This document shows positions 1 to 12,392 of a DNA stretch of 64,000 nucleotides, one piece after another. Both the position numbers and the translations under genes were made by a program. The notes below the pieces were generated by a model. It saw only the letters and a program-made list of their open reading frames with translations. It did not search any database and was not told where the DNA came from. Origin of the DNA: Anarhynchus alexandrinus (taxonomy: Eukaryota > Chordata > Aves > Charadriiformes > Charadriidae); the NCBI GenBank assembly GCA_008711295.1, contig VUYV01000074.1:3824797-3888796 (forward strand), given 5' to 3'. How positions within the stretch are numbered: the first letter of the stretch is position 1; each line of letters opens with the position of its first letter.

Positions 1-1699
1 AAGAAAGAAACCAGACCAGGAAGAAAGCAGGGCTGGGTTGGAAGGGAAGACCATTGACTCTCTTAGTCCAACCACCGATGTTGTCTATGAAATGGAACAT
101 TTCCCCCAGGAGACACCAAAACAGCCCAGGCTCAATACATCATACTGCCTGGTGGTTACGCCACTCCTCTGCAAGTGCTGAGGCCTCTGTTCAAAGCCCT
201 GATCCACTAGATATTTACTTACACAAAGTGTGCAACCTAAGAACCAGGCCCAGCCCTCCCAATTGCTGCTGTTTCACATGATCTGCTTGGAGATGCAAGT
301 CTCACCGCTCCCAGTGGATGATGGTCCCCCTTACCCTGATAATGAGTTACTCGACAAGAAGTGAACACTGCCACATGCTTCTCCTCCAGAATTTTTGTTT
401 TAATCTAGTTTTGTCAAATCTTTTTCCATCTCAGGTAAACCAGGGAACACGGCCTGAATTCCCATCTATTCTCAGAACGGCAAACAGATATGGAGGAAGA
501 CGGGGACAAAATTTTTAAATTAATATTTATACCTATTCACCTTCAAAAATTACACCTAACCCTTATACAAGCTTCTGGGGAGGAAGAGTATAATCCACAC
601 GTGGCTTGCCCTTCCCTGCAGTCAAACCAGGACAGCTCAGGACAGAGCCCACCACTCCTGCTCACAATTCAGGACCGTACCAAGGGAACACCACTAGAAA
701 CAGCTTCCTCCAACGCAGCAAACTTTGCCATCCAGCCTCTTACACAATCCCTTGTCTAATGCATGTAGGTCTGAACTGCAGAATACTCCTAGCTGAGCTT
801 GATATCATGTTTTCTGCATCTTCGGTCTTCACTGGTTGCTTTCCTACACAATTAACTCACCAGGTGGATATTAGCAAGAGGAAGAAAAACAAACCAGGCT
901 GACTCAAGTACCTTAAGTAGAGCAGGAAATCACTGGTATCCATAAACTCAGCAACTTGCAGAATATTAATCACCAAGCCACAAGTGAGATGAAAACATCA
1001 TAAACATCTGTATCTCTCAGCAAAGAGCAAGGGAAAAACAGAAGATGAAAAGTGATGAGCAGGTGATTAACTTCACTTAGCTAGGGGAAAAATTAACAGT
1101 TTTCTAAAATAGTGTTCAGGTGGAATTGCCAGCACAGCCCTCAGCCAAGAGCATCTCCCCTTCCAAGCCCCTGTTGCTATACGGATAAAAGGTCTGGTGC
1201 ATGTAATAGCTCCTGCAGGTTTCTTGCTGAGGAGCTCTATCAAATGGATTGGGTTCAGGCACCAGAGAGTAGCCCAGCTGTCTGGTCACAGGACTCCACT
1301 TTGCCTTCGCCTAACAAGAAGAAAGCTCTTCCACATGGCAGACCAAGGCAGAATTACAAGCCCTTTCCCATAGCCATGGACATGGCTGAGGGACTGAGAC
1401 TGCTGGCCATTGCTCTTGGCAAAGCCTGTGCCATGGGCGCGACGGGCACTTGCTGGGCATCCAGGCTTGTCCTGCACTCTGGAGATGGCTGGGGCACAGG
1501 TAGGAAAAGTCCCTCAGTGATACATATGTTCAACAACAGGAAAACAACTTTGGCTATTTGCACAGGCTTACATTGCAACACCCTTTGGTAGCACCGTGAC
1601 CCATGTTTTATAATTTCCTTCCTTTTGCATGTTCCAATTCACAGGCAGCATCCTGCAAAGGTGCATCTACAAGCACTTTTGCAATTTTCCAAGGCAACA

Positions 1700-2340
1700 C
1701 TTACTGGGCTTTTGCCATTTGTAATTTGCTCCTCGATGTCGTTTATAAATTACTTCCATTTAAAAAACAATCTCACCATAATTGGACTTTTAGCTATAAA
1801 AAATGGCTGTTACAAGGTAGAGGAAAATTACTAGAGAGAAAGTACCCTTCTGGTTCACACTGTCCAGTTCCTGGCAATATCTCATCGTCCCTTTCATAAG
1901 TCCATCAAGTTTCACTTTTAAATGAGTTATTGGGTTGGATTCACTGCCAGGCAGTGACCATTTGTTCTTGTGCCAGCTTTGGCCTTCAGCATAAACATTG
2001 CCAGTATTTACCCCCTGGTGTTAATTTATACAGTAATTATAATGCATTTTCATCTTCCATTTTGCTGGGGACTAAACAAATCAGTTGAATGCAGATCATA
2101 TGAAAAGACCTCTGAACTTGCTCTGCTCGATCTTTTTAAATATAATTAATCAGAAATGCATGCGCAAGTTAGGCTGGGTCTTCGTGACGATGTCTTTAGC
2201 ATTCCAGCATGCCCTTAGTTCTCTGCAGGTCATCTGTGCCCATTACAACTTGCACTGTCATTCGGCATTTTCCAAGTTGCATTTCAGGAATGGCTCATCA
2301 TTGCCTGATGTAAACAATACAGCCAAGGTTTAACCTGTTG
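1700..2340. other. Candidate conserved non-coding block (AT-rich, homeodomain-like motifs)
   Basis: The block is AT-rich with TAATTA-type cores near 2033-2045 and 2140-2152, an ATGCATGCG string and TTTATACAG. It has little simple repeat and no repeat family I recognise. This texture is common in developmental enhancers in long introns of neuronal genes. Conservation is guessed, not measured. Confidence 0.2.
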
Positions 2341-2544
2341 TTTCTAGCAAACTTAATAACTCAGAGCACAAATTCTTATTATCAGGCCAAATTCTCTAAT
2401 ATCCTCTTAATATGATGACTTTTTGTGTAACTGGTGTTTCTATAACTCCAGTCAGTCCCTCAGAATTACCCAGTTCTTCCTGTGCAATATTCCAGCTGCC
2501 GATTGCAGTGGCAGCATCTCCCAGATGCGGCTTCAATCACGCAC

Positions 2545-2790
2545 TTCCCTCACCCAAACTTCAGCAGCTTGGCAGCCAGGCCAGATGCAACCTTGCAGTA
2601 CAACCTGTTGTTTATCTCCACTTCAGGGATCCTCACTCCCTTTGCAATCCTCTCTTCTGCTAATCCTGCCCTTCCCAACTGGCCTAGTAACACATGTGAC
2701 ATGATAGCAAACACTCTACTGAAATCCAGATAAATCAGATTTACCGCACTCCCTCTATCTAGAAAGTCAGTTATTTTGTAAAGACCAGTA
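2545..2790 (-). mobile_element. CR1/L3-like LINE, reverse-transcriptase fragment
   Basis: The minus-strand frame reads ITDFLDRGSAVNLIYLDFS, followed by RVFAIMSHVLLGQLG. This resembles the LINE RT motif with pattern IxDFxDKGxAVDxIYLDFSKAFDxVSHxxLLxKL. The Asp of the YLDF motif, one catalytic residue, is still present, but Asp of the AFD element is lost. Downstream nucleotides match the expected order loosely and frames soon break. This is an old inactive element, probably CR1/L3 class. I recognised it from the protein motif alone. Confidence 0.7.
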
Positions 2791-3581
2791 ACACAGTAAT
2801 CTACACAATCTACTTTTATTAAACTCAGGTTATGTTTTATCTCATTATCTCCATCGTTTTAAATGATTCTTCCCTTTTTGGGTAACACTGAAGTCAAAGG
2901 GATGAGCCTGTATATGCCCATAATGCTTATTTTGCTGATTCTTAAATAAAATCCCCACACTCCCCAGTATGAAGTACATTTCCACAGAGCCTTCAAAAAA
3001 TTGTACGTCAACAGACTTGCCATTTGGTATGTCAGATCCTTCAGCAGCCTGGGGCACTGTTTCCTCCTTAGATGCAGTTGCTTCATTCTTCTTAATAGAT
3101 ACTCGCTTTCTCCATCCTCTCTGGCAACACTGATAAGCAATGAAGAGCCCTATTCCTTCTGTTCACATATTTGGGGATCCCTTTAAATCACCTTCAGTCT
3201 CTGCTGGCTCTTCACCACAAATCAGGTCTACTTTCTTGCTTTGGTTTTAATGGCTAAACAGTGTTTTACTATTATTTTTTTTCTTTTTCCTCTCGCTCTC
3301 TTTTTTCCATGCGTGTGTGTTTTCTAACTTTCTAACTCTTCATACTTGTAATTCTCATTTCTTCCCTATGCTTGCTGACCAGACAGCAATAGCTCTCTAT
3401 TCTTCTCCGAATCACATTTTGCATTTTTGTGGACTTCCTGCCTGCATCAAATATCCCCCTTTTTAGCTTTCTTGGTGTTTGGATTTTATTTTAAATCTGT
3501 TAGACTAAATGTCTTTCCCTACCAGATTTTTCCTTTGTTTGATATTTTAATTCTACAGTTCTTTTCCTCTCTCACAGAGAC

Positions 3582-3598
3582 AAAAAAAAAAAAAAAAA
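3582..3598 (+). repeat. Poly(A) tract, A17
   Basis: Seventeen A residues follow a pyrimidine-rich stretch. No processed gene copy is recognisable to its left, and I see no target-site duplication. Confidence 0.95.
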
Positions 3599-5728
3599 TC
3601 CAAGCCACTTCTGCATTCAAGTCTGGAGCACTACAGCCTAGTTTGCATCTATAACTAGTTTGCTTCACTTTTATGAAATAGTAAATCTTAGTTACAGTTG
3701 AACATTTAGCCTTCCATTTAACTTAAATTGAAACAACTAATGATCTCTCAGCTGAAGGTTGTTTTCTATGTCTAAGTCTTCTATAATAATCTCAATATAT
3801 TGCAAATCCGCATTACTTTTTCTTAGTTTAATAACTATTTGGAAAAGAAATCCATGAATTATCACATCCTGGTATATCTGGGCCCAGCATTAAGAGCAGT
3901 ATTCGTTCTCCAACATCTATTTGGAGAATGAAAATCTCTCAAAATGACATAATTTCTGCTCGTTTTTCTCTCACCAATAATACGAATGAGATTTTTGAGT
4001 CTCAAATATGCCTTAATACAGTGAAACACTTTTTTTTGTGATTGAGTTTAACTTAGAATAATTTCATCACAAAATTACAGCCAAATCTCATTAAAGCAGG
4101 CTGACTACCTATCTCTGCACCTCTGCCTTCGGGAGAGCACATTTGAAAAAATTCTGACAGTTCATATCCTGCTGATTCCTGCTGAATGAGGGAATTATTT
4201 TCCCTGTTAATTCCAATTAAAATAATTAAATTGTGCAAACCATTGTGACCTAGCAAAGTTCTGTACGCAGCAGTGTTACTGGTGCCTTCGGCTGCCAACC
4301 CTGGGAACCAAACAGTCTGCGAGGAGCAGAGGGACAGGTACCCACCCTGCGCCGTCAGCCAGAAATCCCCGTCTGCTCCTGCTGCCGATGGAAATCCGCT
4401 CTGAGGCTCAGGGCACGGACGCCTGCTCCACAGCACGGCCACCCTGCACTGGAATCAAAGCAATTTGGACTCCCCTTCTCCCCCAGTGTTATTATAAGCC
4501 CACTTCAATCATGCCGATATAGATCCAGACTGACTCGCGCGGCGCTGCGGTGAGTAATTCTCACTTTTCCCTGGTGAAAATAGAGCTGGGGTTGTCCTTT
4601 CTGCCTTCCCAGGGAGATGAAGAAAGGAGGTGCCGAGGCATCAGACTGAAAGATGCTGCTTGCGTCTGTTCTGATGGGCAGCTGACAAGCTGAGACAAAT
4701 CCTTGCCCGCAGCCCTGCTGCCTTTTTCAGGTTTCCCACGTGCCCAAAGCAGAGAAGCCCTGTCCCTCAAGGGGAAGTGAGGGGTGTTTGCAGAGCAGCC
4801 CCCACTGCCTCAGTCACCACCGTGCTTTCACAAGAAAAGAAGTGGCACAGGAGGTAAGCAGCAGGCAGTAACTGAGAAGAGTAAAAAAATCCTAATACAA
4901 GGTCACAAATGGAGGCCAGAGAGCCAGCACCCAGAGCGGGCACAAGGAGATGCTCGTGACCCTCAGCCACAAATAGAGGAAAAGTAAAACAGCCACCTTC
5001 CCGTCCCTGCCATGTTGGAGCCCAACAGTCAACAGTCAAGGATGGTGGCAGGTGCTATTCCCCTAACGAGCTGGGAAAACACCAGCATCACCTCAGAGCC
5101 AGAAGTCTAGAAACTCCTTTAATTAGTAGTTTTTAAGATCAGATGCACCTACATTAGACATGCACATGAATCCAAAATCCAGCAGCCTAGAATATATGCA
5201 GCACAAACCAGAGCAGGTGCTTCCAGGAAAAGCCAACAGGTATAAAAGGTGGGTTAAAAGAATACTGTCATCACTGAAATGAAAAGCTGCCAAGAGATCT
5301 AACGCAGCTAGGATGGAAAAGCTGCCAGCATCCTTCGTGCAGGAGGATTGCTGCAGGGTCTCCTCAGTTCTGTCACTGGGCCTCACAGCAGATCCCAACA
5401 TCTTTTTTCCAGAGAAGATGGTTAAGAAGCAAAGTGGCAGCTTCAGGGCATTTTACTTAAGCACCTTCTACTAATAGTTCATTTGTGAGACAGACAGTTA
5501 ATTAACACACACTCATTGGAAAAGAAAAGCTTTCTTCAGCTCACAAATTTCTTGTTATCCTTTGCAAATGACCAGGATTTTTCTTCTGTTAAAAGAAAAA
5601 TGCCCCTTGCATACAGGTATCAAAAGGGGGGGTACCAGTAACCCCTGCCCCTCCCACCCTGGGTTTTGGGCCAAGTCAAAGGACACATCCCTAGCAGTGC
5701 AAAGACAGTGATTCAGATCACATACCTG

Positions 5729-5754
5729 TATCTATATTCCCTGGAATATAGATA
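5729..5754. repeat. Perfect 12-bp inverted repeat, 2-bp spacer
   Basis: TATCTATATTCC at 5729-5740 is followed by CT and then GGAATATAGATA at 5743-5754. The arms are exact complements. The 2-nt centre makes it a palindrome rather than a good RNA hairpin. It is AT-rich, so chance is possible. Confidence 0.9.
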
Positions 5755-5924
5755 TACACACCTGGAAACCTCCATTTTGCAGAGCTAAATATCACGGAAC
5801 TAATGCACTCCCAGCACCAAGCTGCAACTTGCTATGTAACTCTTGCAATGCTCACGTTCACTGCTGGTTTCCTGAAAACATCCCCATTCTTGGTCAGTAC
5901 AGCACATTACACGCTCAATTTTCT

Positions 5925-6035
5925 CCCTTATCAAATGTTGATACCTTTCCCTCTCTTAACACATCCCCTCTAACCCAACCCAAGCCCTCTAACTGTTTCT
6001 GTTGCCCTTCTCTGAATCCTTTCCAATCTCTGACT
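5925..6035 (-). mobile_element. Possible old CR1/L3 LINE fragment
   Basis: Read on the minus strand, TTGGAAAGGATTCAGAGAAG followed by GGCAACAGAAACAGTTAGAG resembles the conserved CR1/L3 block around CTGGAxAGGxTCCAGAGAAGGGCAAC. The following purine-rich sequence is roughly compatible with the next block. The match is short and diverged. Confidence 0.45.
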
Positions 6036-7353
6036 CATAAAGGAGGATTTATTGGACTAAGGATCCACTTTTAATAATGCCTTCTGCCGTATAATTTCAC
6101 TGCTGAAGTTAACTCAGGCACCTTCTGTCCTGTTGGATTGTGGCTTGGAACAATCCGCGACAGCATGTCTGGAGGAATTTTGCTGAATAAACTCACAGTT
6201 GTAGAAATGTCAGATACATAACAGCAGGAAACATCCTTACAGGGAGAACCTGGGTGACTGGGGGAAAATGCCACAGAGGGAAAAGAGCGAAGACGGCACT
6301 ACTGACCTCAATAACTTCTGTGAATGTGCCCACAGTGATCAATACACAAACGTGGAAGCAATTACACACCACCAGTATGTAACCCCTGCTCTCCCCCCTC
6401 TACAGAAATCAGTGGGAACAAATCTCAAACTGTAACAAAAACTCACAGATGGTTTCTGGAGACCTTTTAATTAACACTGCAGTTTCCAAACCAAACAAGA
6501 TAATCTCCCTGGATTCTCACTGAGTAACAGCAACAAATGAGCTCCCTTTAAAGGCAGATCATTTGGAACGTTATCTGCTCATTTTGAAATGAAAGTGCAA
6601 ATTAAGTGGCAACATTTTTATTACCAACGATTGCAGGATCATCTCAGAGCTTCTGAAGCGTCTGGGAAGAGGGCTAGTGGACACTAAGGGAAGCGGCACA
6701 CATACCAACACACTATTCGTTAAAACCTGGTAACACAAGAAGAGCAAGTCTTGTCCACAACATGGAAATGCAGCATGGATAGCGTTGGGCAACGGGCAGC
6801 TGTACCAACCCCTAGACCACACATCACCAGCAGCAAACATTTTAGCACAGCCAGAGAGACTGTTTTCTCTCCCATCCCAGCCAGTCTGTTCAGACTGAAT
6901 ATCTATACTGGCAATAATGACTAATAGTAATTGTCACCAGTGACTAATGATGTGGCCTGGATGTGGACGCTAGCCAAGAGGTGGAGATTTATTACGGTGG
7001 TATTGAGTTGGACAGAGAGGCATCTGGACACAGAGGCGATAGGTTTTGTATCACGTAACAAATCTCCTCCACCACCCGCTTTCCCTTACCCAAGTCTTCT
7101 CTACCACTCCTGTCAAAATGTCCTTCCTCTCACTTTTTTCTTACCTCTTGGAAAAAAGGCATGTTATGGAGCAGAAAAAGGAAACTATTAATACAAATGC
7201 AAAATTTCAAAATTTTGGGAGGAGGGCGATTTTTTTTTATTGTTGCTTTTTTAATGGTAACCAGATTGCTCCTTCAAAACAACCAGGACTTTCAGCAAGT
7301 TAATAGCTTCAGTCTGTATCTGAGCTCTCTGTTAAAACTGCTGTGCCTCCCTC

Positions 7354-7367
7354 TTTTTTTTTTTTTT
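7354..7367 (+). repeat. Poly(T) tract, T14
   Basis: A run of fourteen T in intron 2. No retrocopy is visible on the minus strand beside it. Confidence 0.95.
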
Positions 7368-7784
7368 AATCACCTAAAGGCTGATACTGCAATACAAAAA
7401 ACATTCATGTAGCATAATGCGGAAAGAGGCCCGTGTGCTTCTGAGACACTCAACACTGATTATTACCTCTCTCTTTAATTTCTGGCTTCCCTGGTAAGTT
7501 TTAGTGGTCTTTGCAGATGGCTCTGAACCTTTCTGCCGGGATATTTATGCACTAACTTATTGCAGCAGGTTGCTCTGCTGCCGCATTTGTTTTACCGGGT
7601 CTAATCTTGGCAACGTATTTGCATTTGCACTTCAAAGCCATCTAAAGACATTCCATAGCTTTATTCTCTTCTGTGGTCCTTGCTTAACTTCCACAGCCAG
7701 GAAGCCATGTCAGCTGAACCTTACAAACCATCTCCAGAGCCACCCGCAAAGACCACCACAGCTTACCAGGCAAGCCAGAAATCA

Positions 7785-7950
7785 AAGATGGAGGTAATCC
7801 CCCCCAAAGAGGGAAACTCCACAACCTCCCTGGGCAACCTGCTCCTGTGCTCAGTCACCCTCACAGTAAAAAAGTGTTTCTTGATGTTCAGACAGAACCT
7901 CTTGTGTTTCAGTTTGTGCCTATTACCTCCAGCCCTACAGCCAGCTGGAA
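7785..7950 (-). mobile_element. CR1 LINE, ORF2 C-terminal fragment
   Basis: A minus-strand frame encodes KHKRFCLNIKKHFF, then TVRVTEH, then SRLPREVVEFPSLGG. This matches the conserved CR1 ORF2 C-terminus pattern LDIRKxFFTxRVxxHWNRLPREVVExPSL. The nucleotide order (counterparts of 'CACCACCTCCCTGGGCAACCTG' and 'TTCAGTTTGTGCC') agrees. It is a fossil fragment, not a host gene: there is no upstream RT domain in register and the 3' octamers are lost. It lies in FGF12 intron 2, in gene sense. Confidence 0.88.
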
Positions 7951-8349
7951 AATCCAGCTCGACCAAAACTGTTTACCCTATTTTTTGCCAGGCCTGCTAA
8001 TGCCCTCGGCATACATGACGTTGAGCGAAAAGACTGTATGAAACACGATGAGCTAAGAGGAAGGAGACTCCAATAGTTAAAGAAGGAGACCGATGAACTT
8101 CCACCATGATTCTGAGTAAATGCTCAGGTCTTCCACAGACATCCCATGTGCCACTGGTGGACTTGCATGAACTTCCTCTAACTCTGCTGTCCTGCTTTCA
8201 AATGGGCATAGTCATAAGCCCTTTTGTCAGAGACAGTTTTGCTGACACCCCATCACTGGTTTTGAGGGGTACTTGGAGGTTACGGAAAGGTAAAGGTTCA
8301 TTCAGGGCATCCTTTTCTATCCTTTTGCTCCTAGACCCTCCTGAACACA

Positions 8350-8560
8350 GAGGTTCTCTTCTGCCAGAGGTCCATCTAGATGAGTGTTTTGTTGCTGGCA
8401 GGGACTGGTACTGAATGTACTAGTGAAGAGTGTAGGAACACGGCCTACAGCCCTGAATCTCCAGCAATCTGTGGTATTCTTGTTTTGACCAGCCATCGCA
8501 TATTACATGAAGAAGATTCTTTTCGTCTGTTTTAAACCTGCGAATGTTCTCCTGGAAAAT
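8350..8560 (+). mobile_element. Possible ancient amniote LINE (L3/CR1-like) 3' region
   Basis: The stretch with GGTCCATCTAGATGAGTGTT and GGCAGGGACTGGTACTGAAT, then GAAGAGTGTAGGAAC, resembles a widespread old amniote repeat of the form 'ggtccatctagatcagtgtcttgtctctggcagtggccagtactgaatg', which I recall as LINE-derived. The tail with TTTTAAACCTGCGAATGTTC is loosely compatible. The family name is uncertain. Confidence 0.4.
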
Positions 8561-9108
8561 GCTGGCAGGGATACTCAGAGAATGAGGCTCACCCTCTTCT
8601 GAAACTCTCGGTGGGGCTGTGTTTGCAAGGACTCACCTCTAGGCTTCAACCTGTCTCCTTCTTCTCTTTCTCTTTTTTGCACACCAACATATGTGACACT
8701 TTCACTGACTCTAAGACCTGCTTTGCCCCACTGTGTACCTACATCTAATCAGGCTCCTATTTGCTCTGCTCTGTCACATCACATGAAACTTTCCAGGCAC
8801 CTCCCAAACTGCTGTGAGAGTACAAGCAGCCACTCAGCATATACCACCTTCCTTAAAGGATAGGCGAAAACCCTCTAGTCCTGGCCCAGCTGCCTCATTA
8901 AAATATTGCTCCAGGTAAACATGATTCAACCAAGGCCTCACAGCTTGCTTTCCACAGAAAGCAATCATACTTTCTATCTTGCAACCACTTTCTCAAAGGA
9001 ATCTGCAGGTATTCCATCTCCAAAGATGATGGGATGTGTCCTAAGCAGAAAAGGGACAGACTGACAAAATTCCCGAGATGCCATTGTTCTGGCCAATGAA
9101 AATCTTCT

Positions 9109-9155
9109 AAAAAAAAAAAAAACACCCCAAAACAAAACAAACCAACAACCCCAAA
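9109..9155 (+). repeat. A14 followed by A/C-rich low-complexity tract
   Basis: Fourteen A are followed by CACCCCAAAACAAAACAAAC and similar sequence lacking G and T. It is simple low-complexity DNA. Confidence 0.9.
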
Positions 9156-10024
9156 CATGAAAACAATTTAATGGCAGAACTTCCTTAGGAGTGTATATTT
9201 CAGTCAGTTGAGGTTGAAAAGAGCACAGTTATTGAATTGTTGAAGGGTGAAAACATCGAGGAACACATTTCTCCTTCTCATTTATTCACTGTAATCCAAA
9301 GACCAGGTTAAGTAAGTTCTCCTTTGCAGTCTGGACAGTTATTTTCTGCTGACTCTACAGTTGTACGCTAAAGAACTATTCAATGGCTTTTATTACCTAG
9401 AAGTCAGAAAAGGCTCAAAAAAAATAGGAAAGTGGCTGTTAGAGAATTCTAAAAAGGTATCTAATCAGGAAATAGCATCATTTCAAATGCTTTCAAGCCA
9501 GAAAATACTGCCACAGGGGAAATAAAAACTGCAGATTTTTATTGGCTTTGTGGATAATCCCCCTATTTACTGAAATAATTGTTTCTAAATCTTTATTTTT
9601 CTCTGAATATATATATTTGAGGAGTCGGACTATTGTCTCCACCATGTATTAAGCTAATATATTAGCTGATTCATCCAGACGAACAAGAACTATATGTAAG
9701 CCCACTTTTTCAAATATGTAAATCTGGTTTGTCCCCTCAACATTATCGTTACGACAGCCTCAGAGTATTATAATTTACCTAGCTAGCATGCACACTGTGT
9801 TCTTCGCTATGCAATTACCCATTCTGAGTATGTAAATTCATCTTTGTCCTAGTGAATGTGGATTTAGCTTTGTACAGCTGACAATGTAGTTCCACTGAGG
9901 CATTCCTCCTTCCTTCCTCCACAAATTTTTCAAAAGAAAAGTGGTCAATATTTGCATTATAATCACAAGATTAGGGGTAACTGGGATGTTAATTTTAAAA
10001 ATTACACTGCAGATTTGAGTGGTG

Positions 10025-10041
10025 AAAGCAAGCAAGCAAGC
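10025..10041 (+). repeat. (AAGC)4 microsatellite
   Basis: Four AAGC units are flanked by GTG and AGCTG. It is a short tetranucleotide repeat. Confidence 0.85.
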
Positions 10042-11621
10042 AGCTGTAGGAAGACTGCACAGTGCTCACCATATACTAGCAATCATTGCATCGTTGGCTT
10101 CGTCATTAGAGGACTCTATTTGGATGGTCAAACTCCTAAGCACAGCCATCCATTAGTGCTTGGGAAGATTAGAAAGACAGATGGCTCTTACAGAGAGATG
10201 AGTTAGAAAGATGCAGGGAGGGATATTTTCACCAGATGGATACTGCCAAGTTTTGCAAGGCACAAGAGGTGCCCTGCAGTCTAGATCAAAATCTAGTCCC
10301 CCAGGATCTTCTGGAGGAAAATAGTTCCTCAGTTCAGCCAAGTACTTGCGCACAGGAGTAAGTGGAGGCACAAGAGTTTTCCTATTGAATTAGGGATGTG
10401 CTCGTGTCTTTGTATAAGGCCACTGAACTGGCCAGTGAAATATCCAGCAAGAACTGGGCAGAATATGAAGGGCTCCTGACTCCAACTGCTAGCCATGCAT
10501 GGAAAGAACCAGAGCAATGGCCACCGTGGCCCTTCTCTTAAGAGTGTTTTCAGTAAAAATCCAAAGGATAAAAGTGAATGAAGAATCCATGCAATGCCAG
10601 TGACTTACAAATACACTCAAAAAGCCTTTGTTGGCTTTTGCTCACGTTCTGGATGTTTCAATGACTAGACATTTAAAAGTTGCGGGAGGGGAAGTACGTC
10701 GTTGATAATTACATCAATGCATTGTTCTCAGAAACTGAGAACTGCTAACCACAAAGAATTTTACAATTTGAAGTGACACTACTGAGAGCAGATTGTACTA
10801 AAGTATTTAAACATATGATTGATGACTACAGGTACAGAGAAAGGGGATACTGTGAAAGGGAAGATAAATAAAAGGACATAATGACCTAAAAAGTTTATGC
10901 TGCAGACTCTCTAACAGGGTCTTTGGAAAAATGTATGTGGTTACTCAGTTTCTTCTCTGACAGTTGTGTGGCTAAAGCTTGTGCTGCAGAGCGCAGAGGT
11001 CTTCAGAGCCTCCTCTTGCTGCCCTCAAGGCACGCACCTCTCCCACTCCATACGGGAGTCCTCTGCTGCAGAGAATGATGACTTGTTTTTTTCAGGGAAG
11101 ACCTGAGGAAGGAGCTGACCTAATACCCTGCCCTAAGATTTCAATGGGGTCTGTAGCTGTGACTATCTAAAGTGCCTATGCTAGTTTGGTCTCATGTCCC
11201 AGAGACTCCCAGTATTCAGTTCCCTCAGAGGAAACTTTGAAAAGATCTCTTGGCTATAGAAAATTTCTTTCGGACAGTCTCCAAATGGATGTCAGAAAAC
11301 AGAGTCCTAAATGATGAGCATAAAACTGAGCTTTTGAAGTCTGTAAATAAAAGGGGAAAGAACTGCAGGGATGGCGATTACTTTGAAATCCCGCTGAAAC
11401 CACAGGGAGCTTCAAGTATTTACAGCACCACTGGCAGTGAAGTAACCAGGTGCCAGAACAGTGATTTAGCTGAAAAATAAGATAGCTATGTCCTGGGTTT
11501 ATTCTCTCAGGTGGTGCCAGGTCAATTTATTCCATTTTGAAGTCAAATAGTGATTTCCCTACTTCCCTGCACCATTCCAACTTGGCAAACCTGAGAACCA
11601 AGAGCCTCCTTTTGCCTTTTC

Positions 11622-11684
11622 TGTTGTTTTTTTTTGTTTGTTTGTTTTGTTTTGGTTTTGGTTTTTTGTTTTTTTTTTTTTTTT
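11622..11684 (+). repeat. T/G-rich low-complexity tract ending in T16
   Basis: The tract is made of TTTG and TTTTG units followed by a run of about 16 T, giving over 60 bases with no A or C except at the edges. On the minus strand, the sense of FGF12, it reads as an A-rich (CAAA)-like tract. It may be a decayed A-rich tail, but no element body is recognised. Confidence 0.9.
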
Positions 11685-12094
11685 AATGAGTAATACATAT
11701 ATCCCAAATGGAAGTTGTCTCCAAATGCTGCTGAGGCATATGCACACTTCTGTGGTTGAGCAACATGGGGCAAATAGGTCAAACTGGGCCAGGATGGCTG
11801 GACTCAAGAGAGAAACACCACTAGATCTGGAGGAATGTCAACCCAAGAAGCCTTCAGGTGTGAGAGGCTCATGTGAGCTCATCTCTCTTTCACAGCACTA
11901 ACATCCTGATAGGAAAAGGACATGTGAAGGAGAAAATCTTTTGAGGTAAAAAACAAAGCAAAAAAACCCTCATGCTGTCATGTAGTCACTCTCTTATCTA
12001 TTCAAGCTCTTACACAGTGCCCTCAACATAGCATCTGAGTGCCTGTCAATCACCAACGTGCTTATCTCCACACTGTCTCGGTGGGAGTAGGAAA

Positions 12095-12392
12095 GAAATC
12101 TTATCTCCACCATATAGATGAGCAGCTGAGGCAGAGAAATTAAGGGCTTGATCTGGTTACCTAAACATAAGTTCCTTGTGCCATCTAAGATGTCCTGGGG
12201 CATGCAAGACATGCACAGGGCTGGCAGGTGGGACACAGGACCTAAGGGAGATCCATGGTGTTCTGGAGGCCAGGCAGGCTGTGCTGGCACACTGCAGATG
12301 GAGATGAATGTCTAGGTTTAGGCAACTGAATTGAATCCTGCGGCAGAGCAGGGAGCTGAACCCTACTAACTGCCTTGCTACCACCCTAAATA
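12095..12392 (-). mobile_element. MIR-type CORE-SINE remnant, apparently split
   Basis: The left part, 12095-12165 (CTTATCTCCACCATATAGAT, then GAGCAGCTGAGGCAGAGAAA and TTAAGGGCTTGATC), matches the complement of the MIR core 'TTATCCCCATTTTACAGATGAGGAAACTGAGGCACAGAGAGATTAAG'. The right part, near 12335-12392 (GGCAGAGCAGGGAGCTGAAC followed by CCTACTAACTGCCTTGCTAC), resembles the complement of the tRNA-like head 'GCAGAGCTGGGAATTGAACCC...'. About 170 bp between them is not MIR and is unrecognised. Confidence 0.55.
12166..12334. repeat. Unrecognised segment between two MIR halves
   Basis: About 170 bp separates the two MIR-like halves. It is moderately GC-rich, with GGGCATGCAAGACATGCACA (a GCATG inverted motif) and GGAGGCCAGGCAGG strings. 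It could be a later insertion of an unknown repeat, or the halves could belong to two different elements. I see no clear target-site duplication. Confidence 0.3.

Noticed and set aside
1112..1591. 159-codon plus-strand frame
   Set aside because: No domain, no splice context and no codon-like periodicity that I can see. It lies inside an FGF12 intron.
3582..3598. A17 tract as the tail of a processed pseudogene
   Set aside because: No gene-like sequence, upstream polyadenylation signal or target-site duplication is visible to its left.
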